The position numbers and the translations under genes were made by a program. Below are positions 1 through 5,466 of a DNA stretch of 7,636 nt, piece after piece; position 1 is the first letter of the stretch, and every line of letters begins with the position of its first letter. Location: contig SKXU01000066.1 of assembly GCA_007128245.1 (NCBI GenBank), forward strand, positions 1 to 7,636, written 5' to 3'. The stretch is from Candidatus Woesearchaeota archaeon. GTDB taxonomy: Archaea; Nanobdellota; Nanobdellia; Woesearchaeales; SKIA01. The notes under the pieces were generated by a model. The model saw nothing but the letters and a program-made list of their open reading frames with translations. It was not told where the DNA came from and did not search any database.

Positions 1-54
1 CCGCATCCTGCCATGACTACTGACTACTGCGCATGGCTTAAGCACAACGGTTAA
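1..54 (+). CDS. C-terminal fragment of an unidentified upstream gene
   Basis: Frame 1 is open from the window edge to a TAA at 52-54 and reads PHPAMTTDYCAWLKHNG. This looks like the end of a real protein, because the next gene starts 25 nt later and its presumed TATA box overlaps this stop codon, an arrangement seen again elsewhere in the window. The family cannot be fixed from 17 residues. A PHP-x-I/M motif close to the C-terminus occurs in thymidylate synthases, which would fit a folate-related neighbour, but this is only a weak resemblance. Confidence 0.4.
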   Translation, partial: PHPAMTTDYCAWLKHNG

Positions 55-56
55 GA
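49..56 (+). promoter_or_regulatory. Weak TATA-like box for the formyltransferase-like gene
   Basis: GGTTAAGA is centred about 27 nt before the ATG at 80, the spacing expected for a leaderless archaeal transcript. It overlaps the stop codon of the upstream reading frame. It is the poorest TATA match of the set, so the gene could instead be read through from upstream. Confidence 0.4.
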
Positions 57-79
57 GCAGTCTATCGCTTCCGTTTCTC

Positions 80-679
80 ATGGTTGACTTGCGTCCTGTA
101 TACACTCCTCTCAAAGAGCCTCTGCGCGTTGTAAGTTTTATTGGTGATAGTGCTCTTTACACTCAAGCTCTCTTGAAGTTTCGTGAACATCTCCAAACCC
201 CTTCTTTTACGGTGAGTGCGCTCGTTACTGACAATCCGTCATGGCGTCAATTCGAGATTTCTCGTTGGCATGATGATATTCCCGTAGTTTCCACGGAGGA
301 GAGTGAGGAAGTCGTAGAGAGTGCTCATGTCGCTCTCTTGCCTGATTATCCTCACACGCCCTCTCTTCCCGATCACGTGTTTGCGTTTCAGGTCTATCTT
401 GGCGACATGCGTCAAGATAAAACCCTCCATCACGATCCTGTGGGACAGGCGCTTTTTAGAGGGGATTCAGAGCTTGTCGCGTCGGTATATCTTGAGCATC
501 CCAAACGACCCATTTTTGGCGTGTCAAAACCAATCCTGGTTGCTGCAAGACAAGGCCGTACATCCCCTGGTGCTCATGCAAGCAGAGCGTTTCGTTACGA
601 ACAGAAATTGCGTTCAAAAGCTGAGCGACTCTTATGCGATACCGTGCATGGATTGTCACTGGGACAATTTTATTGGTGA
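80..679 (+). CDS. Formyltransferase-like protein, probably catalytically degenerate
   Basis: This 199-residue soluble protein resembles the PurN/methionyl-tRNA formyltransferase fold. An N-terminal beta strand and glycine turn (VVSFIGD, residues 17-23) lead into a helix, followed by a strand ending ALVTDNPSW (47-55). Residues about 118-154 fit the family pattern of a helix with conserved Ala/Gly, a short strand and a segment ending SKPILV. The family's catalytic Asn-His-Asp triad is not visible. The loop usually containing the catalytic HP before a Gly-Asp reads VYLGDM (105-110), and the Asp-Gly-Gly of the later loop appears replaced by PKRPIF (141-146). It may therefore bind a folate or sugar-nucleotide ligand without formyl transfer, or be a diverged enzyme. 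The family call rests on pattern similarity by eye. The start at 80 follows a TATA-like box at the right distance. It converges on the cupredoxin gene, with 16 nt between stops. Confidence 0.5.
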   Translation: MVDLRPVYTPLKEPLRVVSFIGDSALYTQALLKFREHLQTPSFTVSALVTDNPSWRQFEISRWHDDIPVVSTEESEEVVESAHVALLPDYPHTPSLPDHVFAFQVYLGDMRQDKTLHHDPVGQALFRGDSELVASVYLEHPKRPIFGVSKPILVAARQGRTSPGAHASRAFRYEQKLRSKAERLLCDTVHGLSLGQFYW

Positions 680-682
680 TGA

Positions 683-695
683 ATATAAAAAAAAT
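683..695 (-). terminator. T-tract terminator of the cupredoxin gene
   Basis: Immediately after the minus-strand stop codon the transcript would read ATTTTTTTTATAT, with eight consecutive T. Oligo-T runs are the usual intrinsic terminators in archaea. No hairpin is needed and none is obvious. It is the only clear T-tract at a gene end in the window. Confidence 0.55.
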
Positions 696-1196
696 TTATT
701 GGACGATGAAGTTTCCTCTCATTCCTTGTTGTCGGTGGCTGCCTACAGAGCAGTAATACTCAAAGGTGCCTGCCTGGTCAGCAACGAATTCGACGAATGA
801 ACTTCCTCCTGCAGAGATGATTTCTGTCGCGCCAAACGCATCAACAACCCAGTCATGTACTCCTGAGCTGCTCGTGAATTCTACACGTACGCGGTCTCCT
901 TGGTTGACGATCATGTCAGGATTTTCTTCTCCGTCAATCAAAAAGACGAAGTTTCTGCTGTCTACTTCGAACACGACATCCACTTCTGTCGTGTCTTGAG
1001 GGTCAAATGTTTCTTCTGATCCTTGCATCCCTTCGTGCGGGTCGTTGTCGTGTCCGTTCATCTCGTCCTCAGCTGTGTCTTCAGCTTCAGGAAGTGTTGG
1101 TAGCTCGTCTGGGGTTGGGGCTTCTATTGGTTGCTCAACAGGTGCGCAGGCAACTACCACAATCGCAAACAAAGCAAGTAGTATTCCAGTTCTCAT
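696..1196 (-). CDS. Cupredoxin-domain lipoprotein (type 1 copper protein)
   Basis: This 166-residue secreted protein is probably an electron carrier or copper binder anchored outside the cell membrane. The start at 1196 is chosen over the in-frame ATG at 1250. It places a basic N-terminus directly before a hydrophobic signal helix and a lipobox ending VVAC (Cys17), and it lies 27 nt from a TATA box. Residues 19-72 form a Pro/Glu/Asp-rich linker containing a His/Met patch (Met46, His49, His54, Met57). Residues about 73-166 form a plastocyanin-like domain. Its four type 1 copper ligands are present in the expected order: His114, then Cys149, His154 and Met159 in a C-x4-H-x4-M loop. Electron-transfer partners are not in view. 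A DoxX-like membrane protein is divergently transcribed next door. The domain call is firm, but the physiological partner is unknown. Confidence 0.88.
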   Translation of the reverse strand: MRTGILLALFAIVVVACAPVEQPIEAPTPDELPTLPEAEDTAEDEMNGHDNDPHEGMQGSEETFDPQDTTEVDVVFEVDSRNFVFLIDGEENPDMIVNQGDRVRVEFTSSSGVHDWVVDAFGATEIISAGGSSFVEFVADQAGTFEYYCSVGSHRQQGMRGNFIVQ

Positions 1197-1218
1197 ATGT
1201 TCACCCAATAGTGCGCTC

Positions 1219-1227
1219 TTTATAATG
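1219..1227 (-). promoter_or_regulatory. TATA box of the cupredoxin gene
   Basis: On the minus strand this reads CATTATAAA, centred about 27 nt upstream of the ATG at 1196, so transcription would begin at or one base before the start codon. A GGTGA at 1201-1205 resembles a Shine-Dalgarno sequence, but it sits only 4 nt from the ATG and would lie upstream of the transcript start. Confidence 0.6.
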
Positions 1228-1251
1228 ATTTTGGTGGACTGCAAACACATA

Positions 1252-1261
1252 TTTTTTAAAC
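1252..1261 (+). promoter_or_regulatory. TATA box of the DoxX-like operon
   Basis: TTTTTTAAAC has its TTTAAA core about 25 nt before the ATG at 1282, implying a leaderless message. The core is palindromic, so it could also act weakly toward the divergent cupredoxin gene. The two promoters share an 85-nt spacer, which would allow joint control by one bound regulator. Confidence 0.6.
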
Positions 1262-1281
1262 ACCTCCTCTCTTGTTCTTAC

Positions 1282-1674
1282 ATGCACGCGCTCACTAAAT
1301 ATCATGACTACGCCAGTGTGCTTGTTCGCGCAGCGCTCGCTGCTGTCCTCGTCTATTTCGGCCAGGACGCAGTACGAAATTCTGAACTGCACATGAATAT
1401 CTGGCTTGCTGAGTGGACGCTCTCGCTGCCTCTTATTGGCACGCCACAATTCATTTTTGTATTAGGGATCATGCAGTTACTTCTTGCTTTGATGCTTGTT
1501 TTGGGCGTGTATCTTCGTTACGCTTCACTCGCAGTAGCAGCACTTCTCGTGGGCATCGTGGTAAACCTCATTCTCCTCTACGATCATGCTGCGGTCTTCA
1601 GAAATCTTGTGCTCATCGCAGCATCCCTCATGCTCGCAACGCAGCAGTCCTATCGGTTTGCTCTTAAAAATTAA
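1282..1674 (+). CDS. DoxX-like four-helix membrane protein
   Basis: This 130-residue integral membrane protein has four predicted helices at about 11-27, 51-75, 80-99 and 106-121. The order matches the DoxX family: an Arg near the start of helix 1 (Arg16), a loop, a hairpin of two helices around a Gly-x-x-x-Arg turn (GVYLR, 75-79), and an Arg-Asn before the last helix (107-108). DoxX proteins are linked in different organisms to quinol oxidation or to redox-stress complexes. Which role applies here cannot be read from the sequence. Upstream in-frame ATGs are rejected because they lie in the divergent cupredoxin gene, and because the TATA box points to 1282. The gene is followed after 5 nt by another small membrane protein, so the two are very likely one transcript. 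Confidence 0.65.
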   Translation: MHALTKYHDYASVLVRAALAAVLVYFGQDAVRNSELHMNIWLAEWTLSLPLIGTPQFIFVLGIMQLLLALMLVLGVYLRYASLAVAALLVGIVVNLILLYDHAAVFRNLVLIAASLMLATQQSYRFALKN

Positions 1675-1679
1675 CGCTC

Positions 1680-2072
1680 ATGGCAAAAACTCCTCTTGGC
1701 GCAAAAATTGTTTCTGCAGCAGTGATGCTGCTCTCAATACCGTTTCTCCTCACAGCACTCTTGATCTTTCTCACATCAGGAGTTGTTTCTCAAGCAGTTG
1801 AAAATCTTCTGGGAGGCCTCTTCGCAGGAGCGCTCATCATCACCGCATTCATACTGTTCGTTCTTGGAGTTGCGTACGCGAGTGTGGGCGTCGCGCTGTG
1901 GAGGGGTCGTGAGTGGGCTCGCGTCACGATCGTTGTGCTCTCAAGCATCTGGTTGTTCTTCAGCTTGGTAGGCATTCTTGTCGGGGTGTGGCCTTCGCTT
2001 CTCAGCTTCGTCCTTAACGTGTTCTTGACAGTGTATTTTATGCGCAAAAGCGTCCGTAAGAAATATCGTTAA
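1680..2072 (+). CDS. Small four-helix membrane protein of unknown function
   Basis: This 130-residue membrane protein has hydrophobic segments at about 8-31, 46-73, 79-103 and 104-121 and ends in a basic tail (RKSVRKKYR). The segment ALWRGREWARVTIVV (72-86) has a Gly-x-x-Trp-Ala-Arg turn found in several small uncharacterised prokaryotic membrane-protein families. It begins a cytoplasmic-side loop between helices 2 and 3. No catalytic motif is visible, so no activity is proposed. The ATG at 1680 follows the DoxX-like stop codon by 5 nt with no Shine-Dalgarno sequence and no TATA at the leaderless distance, which points to cotranscription and reinitiation. The stop codon lies in the TTAA shared with the stop of the convergent 154-residue gene. 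Confidence 0.75.
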   Translation: MAKTPLGAKIVSAAVMLLSIPFLLTALLIFLTSGVVSQAVENLLGGLFAGALIITAFILFVLGVAYASVGVALWRGREWARVTIVVLSSIWLFFSLVGILVGVWPSLLSFVLNVFLTVYFMRKSVRKKYR

Positions 2073-2533
2073 TCTGGCTGTATGATTCCCACTGCATATA
2101 CTATTTGACTGTGTTTAAAGGTCTGTCTTGCTGTGGGATGCTCTTGAGTGAATATGAATGTACGTGCAGAACCTGGTAAGTCCTCAAAGGGTTTGAGCAC
2201 TCCGATTCTATGATGGTGTAGTGGTACGACTACTGGTTGTCCAAGTGTGTGTGCAAGCGCTTTTGCGTTCGCTCCCATATCTCTTAGTCTACGACCGAAA
2301 TCTACTATCAGCTCTTCTCGGTAGTTAAACGTTCGTAGATAGCCACCATTTTCAGAAAACCAGTACTCTACTCTATTCATCAAGACATCTTCTACCAGAC
2401 CGAGTTCATCTTGAGCTAATGAGCACAGTCCTGCGTTTAAACGAGTTGAAATGCAGCAGGTCGCCACTTTAGAAAGATCAGTGAGCCTTTTCGCGATTTC
2501 CTCAGGGCTTTGTATGCGGGTTAAGTATTCCAC
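2069..2533 (-). CDS. Conserved-looking soluble protein of unknown function
   Basis: I do not recognise the family of this 154-residue protein. It has no signal peptide or membrane segment. The N-terminal half looks helical (about 9-22 and 41-61). Residues 62-82 contain ENGGYLRTFNYREELIVDFG, and the C-terminal half looks like an alpha/beta region ending in a strand-rich tail. Possible metal or redox residues are adjacent Cys26-Cys27, Cys37 and a His triplet at 106-108 (PLHHHRIGV). Codon choice (some AGG, AGA and GTA) looks slightly different from its neighbours, judged by eye only. The start is GTG: the frame is closed by a TAA at 2555-2557, no ATG lies between, and the GTG is 25 nt from a TATA-like box. 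It converges with the DoxX operon and diverges from the MsrAB gene. Confidence 0.65.
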   Translation of the reverse strand: MEYLTRIQSPEEIAKRLTDLSKVATCCISTRLNAGLCSLAQDELGLVEDVLMNRVEYWFSENGGYLRTFNYREELIVDFGRRLRDMGANAKALAHTLGQPVVVPLHHHRIGVLKPFEDLPGSARTFIFTQEHPTARQTFKHSQIVYAVGIIQPD

Positions 2534-2541
2534 ATATGTGG
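2530..2541. repeat. 12-bp perfect palindrome over the GTG start
   Basis: CCACATATGTGG is its own reverse complement and covers the start codon, and so the predicted transcript start, of the 154-residue gene. It could be an operator. One or two such 12-bp palindromes are expected by chance in a window of this size, so position is the only reason to note it. Confidence 0.3.
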
Positions 2542-2552
2542 GGAGAAGAAGG

Positions 2553-2562
2553 AGTTAATATG
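2553..2562 (-). promoter_or_regulatory. TATA-like box of the 154-residue protein gene
   Basis: The minus strand reads CATATTAACT, centred about 25 nt before the GTG at 2533. A second candidate, GGTTAAATA at 2589-2597, lies farther upstream and would give a leader of about 30 nt with a pyrimidine-rich stretch and no ribosome-binding site. Confidence 0.45.
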
Positions 2563-2601
2563 TGTTGTCCCTTTTTGAGAGGTACATCTATTTAACCAAG
2601 T

Positions 2602-2610
2602 GTTTAAAAC
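2602..2610 (+). promoter_or_regulatory. TATA box of the MsrAB gene
   Basis: GTTTAAAAC has its TTTAAA core at 2603-2608, about 25 nt before the ATG at 2630 and 28 nt before the ATG at 2633. This decides against the upstream in-frame GTG at 2600, which would place the start codon directly before the promoter core. Confidence 0.65.
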
Positions 2611-2629
2611 TGGACGCTCTCTTAGTTTT

Positions 2630-3619
2630 ATGATGGACGGTACGAGTACTTGCAAAGCGACGTTTGCCGGAGGGTGTTTTTGGTGTGTGGTAGCGCCATT
2701 TCAAGAGCTTCCTGGCGTACTGTCCGTAGTGTCTGGCTATGCTGGAGGACAAGAAGAACATCCCACGTACGAGCAAGTATCTTCAGGCGCGACAGGACAC
2801 GTGGAAGCAGTCCAGGTGACGTACGACCCTGACATTGTGTCCTACGAGGAGCTGCTTGATGTGTATTGGCGCCAGATTGATCCGTTCGATGAGGGTGGGC
2901 AGTTTAATGATCGTGGGTTTCAGTATACCACAGCTATTTTTTACCAAACAAAGGATGAGCGAGCAAGTGCTGAGCGCACTAAACAAGAAGTTGAGGAGCG
3001 CTTTGAGAAGAAAGTAACTACGCGCATCACGCCATTTACGTCTTTTTTTCCTGCTGAAGACTACCACCAAGACTATCATGAAAAACACCCTCTTCGCTAC
3101 ACGTTTTATCGCTCAGCATCGGGACGAGACGCGTTTATCAAGCGTACGTGGAGCGCTCAACCTTCTCTGCTCGGCGAGCAGTTTGTCAAGCCATCACCAC
3201 AAGAACTCAAAGAGCACCTCACCCCAGAGCAGTATCATGTTACGCAAGAAGGTGGTACTGAGCGAGCATTTGCTAATGAGTATCACGACCACAAAGAGCC
3301 TGGCATCTATGTTGATGTGGTGTCTGGAGAGCCGTTGTTTGCGAGCATTCACAAGTTTGATTCGAAAACTGGTTGGCCAAGCTTTACTCAACCTATATCT
3401 GAGGATGCTGTTGTTGAAAAAAAGGATTTCAAACTCATTATTCCACGCACCGAGGTGCGCTCACGACTCGGAGACAGCCATCTCGGCCACGTATTCTCGG
3501 ACGGACCGCAACCTCAAGGCAAGCGGTACTGTATGAATAGCGCTGCTCTGCGCTTTATTCACAAAGACGACCTTGTGAAAGAAGGGTACGGTAATCTCTC
3601 ATATCTCTTTGAAGACTAA
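2630..3619 (+). CDS. msrAB: Fused peptide methionine sulfoxide reductase MsrA-MsrB
   Basis: This 329-residue bifunctional repair enzyme reduces both S- and R-methionine sulfoxide in oxidised proteins, normally with thioredoxin as donor. Numbering starts at the ATG at 2630; the adjacent ATG at 2633 is equally possible. The MsrA domain (about 8-175) has the catalytic GGCFWC (Cys16, with Cys19 as possible resolving Cys) and the conserved Tyr47, Glu59 (GHVEAV), Asp94 and Tyr99 (FNDRGFQY). The MsrB domain (about 193-327) has GWPSF (248-252), RTEVRS, DSHLGHVF and the catalytic RYCMN (Cys301). It lacks the zinc-binding Cys-x-x-C pairs of many MsrB proteins, reading VDVVSGEPLF where the first pair would be. 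There is no signal peptide, so it should act in the cytoplasm. The A-then-B fusion is common in bacteria, so an old transfer is plausible. Dps follows from its own promoter. Confidence 0.95.
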   Translation: MMDGTSTCKATFAGGCFWCVVAPFQELPGVLSVVSGYAGGQEEHPTYEQVSSGATGHVEAVQVTYDPDIVSYEELLDVYWRQIDPFDEGGQFNDRGFQYTTAIFYQTKDERASAERTKQEVEERFEKKVTTRITPFTSFFPAEDYHQDYHEKHPLRYTFYRSASGRDAFIKRTWSAQPSLLGEQFVKPSPQELKEHLTPEQYHVTQEGGTERAFANEYHDHKEPGIYVDVVSGEPLFASIHKFDSKTGWPSFTQPISEDAVVEKKDFKLIIPRTEVRSRLGDSHLGHVFSDGPQPQGKRYCMNSAALRFIHKDDLVKEGYGNLSYLFED

Positions 3620-3628
3620 ACTTATAAG
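3620..3628 (+). promoter_or_regulatory. TATA box of dps
   Basis: ACTTATAAG is centred about 26 nt before the ATG at 3651 and begins directly after the MsrAB stop codon (3617-3619). It makes dps an independent leaderless unit and argues against the in-frame ATG at 3609, which lies inside MsrAB. Confidence 0.65.
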
Positions 3629-3650
3629 TGTGGCTCTCTTACCTTGTCGT

Positions 3651-4097
3651 ATGGCTCAAGAAGTATTTCCTAACCAAGACCGCATCATTGCTCTGCTCAA
3701 TCAAATCCTCGCTGATGAGTTCGTATTGTATACAAAGACGTTGAACGCGCATTGGAACTGCACGGGAAGCAACTTCTTTTCTGTGCACAAACTCCTTGAT
3801 GAACAATACAATGAACTCCAAGCAGTCATTGACGAGCTAGCCGAGCGTGTGCGCGCAAACAACGGCGTTGCTCACGGATCAGTACGTGGGTTTGCGGATG
3901 CTTCTCGCGTGCCTGACGCGCAAGGAGTAGTGTCAACTCAAGATCTCTTGCAAGACCACGAGTCACTCATAGCACGTTTGCGAGAAGATATTCGCGTTGC
4001 GGGAGATGAGTGCGGCGATGCAGCAACAGAAGACTTGCTTGTGTCAGTGCTCAACAAGCACCTCACGATGGCGTGGATGCTTCGCAGCCTCAAATAG
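3651..4097 (+). CDS. dps: Dps-family ferritin-like protein (DNA-binding mini-ferritin)
   Basis: This 148-residue subunit belongs to the dodecameric Dps family, which oxidises ferrous iron with hydrogen peroxide, stores the ferric product and so limits Fenton damage. The inter-subunit ferroxidase ligands are all present: His34 in NAHWN, His46 and Asp50 in FFSVHKLLDEQ, and Asp61 and Glu65 in VIDELAERV. Helices cover about 8-36, 42-70, 92-118 and 122-147. There is no long Lys-rich N-terminal tail, so DNA binding, if any, would not be of the E. coli type. The protein ends soon after the last helix (WMLRSLK). The start at 3651 is set by the TATA box. The last 8 nt overlap the end of the convergent MgtE gene. 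Its position after MsrAB fits a shared role in oxidative-stress defence. Confidence 0.93.
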   Translation: MAQEVFPNQDRIIALLNQILADEFVLYTKTLNAHWNCTGSNFFSVHKLLDEQYNELQAVIDELAERVRANNGVAHGSVRGFADASRVPDAQGVVSTQDLLQDHESLIARLREDIRVAGDECGDAATEDLLVSVLNKHLTMAWMLRSLK

Positions 4098-5433
4098 TTC
4101 CTAAGATTGCGACTGCGATTGAGAAATAGATGATGAGTCCTACAGCGTCAGCAATGCTCGTGATGAGAGGTGCTGATGCGACTGCTGGGTCAATCTTTAT
4201 CTTGGACAGGATAAACGGGAGAATTGCTCCGAGCAGGTTTGCGACGATCACAATGCTAATCATGGTCAGCCCTACAATGATGCCGATTGTGCCGTCTGCT
4301 CTAAACCATCCAAGTCCCCAGGTAAGCAGTCCGAGTGTGACTCCGAGGAGTGCTCCGATGCCAAGTTCTTTGATGAACACCCGAAACCATTCATGCATCT
4401 TCACGTCTTGTGTTGCGAGTGCACGAATCATCAGTGTTGCTGACTGACTTCCCGTGTTTCCTCCTGAGTCGATAAGAAGAGGAATGAAAAATGCGAGTGC
4501 GATAGCGCTTGCGAGTACTTCTTCAAAGTGCTCGATTACTCCTGAGGATATCAAATTGATTCCGACGAGTAGTGCAAGCCACCAAATCCTTCGTTGATAC
4601 AATGAAAGAATGCTTGTTTGTCGATAGCTCGTCTTGAGCGGGGTGATCGATGCTCCTTTGTGGAAGTCTTCGGTTGCTTCTGCTTCTTGAATGTCAAGTA
4701 CGTCGTCTGCAGTAACAATACCTAAGAGAGTATTTTCTTCGTTTATTACTGGTAGTGAGAAGACATCGTATTTTTTCATTAGCCGCACCGCTTCTTCTCG
4801 ATCATCATAGACGTGTAGTGAGATGTAGGTTCCGTCCATAACGTCTTTAACGAGCTTTTTTGGGTCGCTAATAATCAGGTGTCGCAAGCGGATGTCGTCA
4901 ACGAGTTTTCCTTGTGTGTTTGTGACGTAAATCACTGAGAGGCTCTCACTGTCCAGTCCTACTTCTCGGATGTGCGCAATGGCTTTTCGTATCGTCCATG
5001 ATTGTTTGATGGCAACGAAATCAGGCGTCATGAATCGTCCGACGCTCTCATCAGGGTACTTTAGGAGTTCTCGTGTTTCTTGTAGGTCTTCGGAGTTGAG
5101 AAGTTTGAGATATTTTCCTCTCTGCCACACTGGCATGCTACCGATGATGTGTGCTCGGTCGTCGGGTGAGAGGTGTGCGAGGATGGAGGTATCTTGTTTT
5201 TTTGACAGGCTATGAAGCAGTTTATGCTGTACTTTTACGTCGAGGTGAACAAAAATTTCTACTCGCTGTTGTTCTGCAAGTGCCAGGAACGCTTCTTTGC
5301 TTTTTCTTAAGGGTATGTGTCTGAAGACCTCCGCAACATCTTCAGGTCTCCACTTGGCTACTGCCCGTGCAAAATGGCTGTAGTGCTCTTGTTTGATAAG
5401 AGCACTTGCTGTTGCCCAATCATGCGTATCCAT
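4090..5433 (-). CDS. mgtE: MgtE-family magnesium channel/transporter
   Basis: This 447-residue protein has full MgtE architecture. An MgtE N-domain of helical repeats (about 29-130, including LAHLSPDDRAHIIGSMP) is followed by a CBS pair (about 136-192 and 196-250, with SLPVINEE and LLGIVTADDVLDI). A linker helix then leads to a membrane domain with five predicted helices (about 285-447). The signature SGGNTGSQSATLMIR (323-337) and the last-helix Asp429 in SIADAVGL, which corresponds to the pore aspartate of known MgtE proteins, are present. In the family, Mg2+ bound between the N and CBS domains closes the pore when internal Mg2+ is high. The acidic residues needed for this (for example Asp91, Asp92, Asp243 and Asp244) are visible. 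The start at 5433 lies 27 nt from a good TATA box. The gene overlaps the end of dps by 8 nt tail to tail, so its 3' transcript should run antisense into dps. Confidence 0.95.
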   Translation of the reverse strand: MDTHDWATASALIKQEHYSHFARAVAKWRPEDVAEVFRHIPLRKSKEAFLALAEQQRVEIFVHLDVKVQHKLLHSLSKKQDTSILAHLSPDDRAHIIGSMPVWQRGKYLKLLNSEDLQETRELLKYPDESVGRFMTPDFVAIKQSWTIRKAIAHIREVGLDSESLSVIYVTNTQGKLVDDIRLRHLIISDPKKLVKDVMDGTYISLHVYDDREEAVRLMKKYDVFSLPVINEENTLLGIVTADDVLDIQEAEATEDFHKGASITPLKTSYRQTSILSLYQRRIWWLALLVGINLISSGVIEHFEEVLASAIALAFFIPLLIDSGGNTGSQSATLMIRALATQDVKMHEWFRVFIKELGIGALLGVTLGLLTWGLGWFRADGTIGIIVGLTMISIVIVANLLGAILPFILSKIKIDPAVASAPLITSIADAVGLIIYFSIAVAILGTI

Positions 5434-5456
5434 GCATGTGTGGAGTGCCTATTGCT

Positions 5457-5464
5457 ATTTAAAT
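5457..5464 (-). promoter_or_regulatory. TATA box of mgtE
   Basis: ATTTAAAT is centred about 27 nt before the ATG at 5433. It begins only 2 nt beyond the stop codon of the upstream MarC-family gene (5467-5469), filling most of a 33-nt gap. This suggests mgtE can be expressed independently of MarC. Confidence 0.65.
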
Positions 5465-5466
5465 CG

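Noticed and set aside
321..800. 159-residue plus-strand open frame overlapping the formyltransferase-like gene
   Set aside because: It lacks family features, runs through the cupredoxin gene end, and the 80-679 frame has a better promoter and recognisable fold signs.
1201..1205. GGTGA (minus strand) as Shine-Dalgarno site of the cupredoxin gene
   Set aside because: It is only 4 nt from the ATG and would lie before the predicted transcript start; it is more likely coincidence.
1197..1250. Longer start for the cupredoxin lipoprotein at 1250
   Set aside because: It would put 18 extra residues before a textbook lipoprotein signal and start upstream of the TATA box.
1045..1281. Longer N-terminus for the DoxX-like protein from an in-frame ATG at 1045
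   Set aside because: The extension is antisense to the cupredoxin gene, low-complexity Ser-rich and lies upstream of the TATA box at 1252-1261.
2600..2629. GTG start for MsrAB at 2600
   Set aside because: The codon lies immediately before the TTTAAA promoter core; the ATG pair at 2630/2633 fits both spacing and family length.
3609..3650. ATG at 3609 as dps start
   Set aside because: It lies inside MsrAB and upstream of the dps TATA box; the Dps family does not need these residues.
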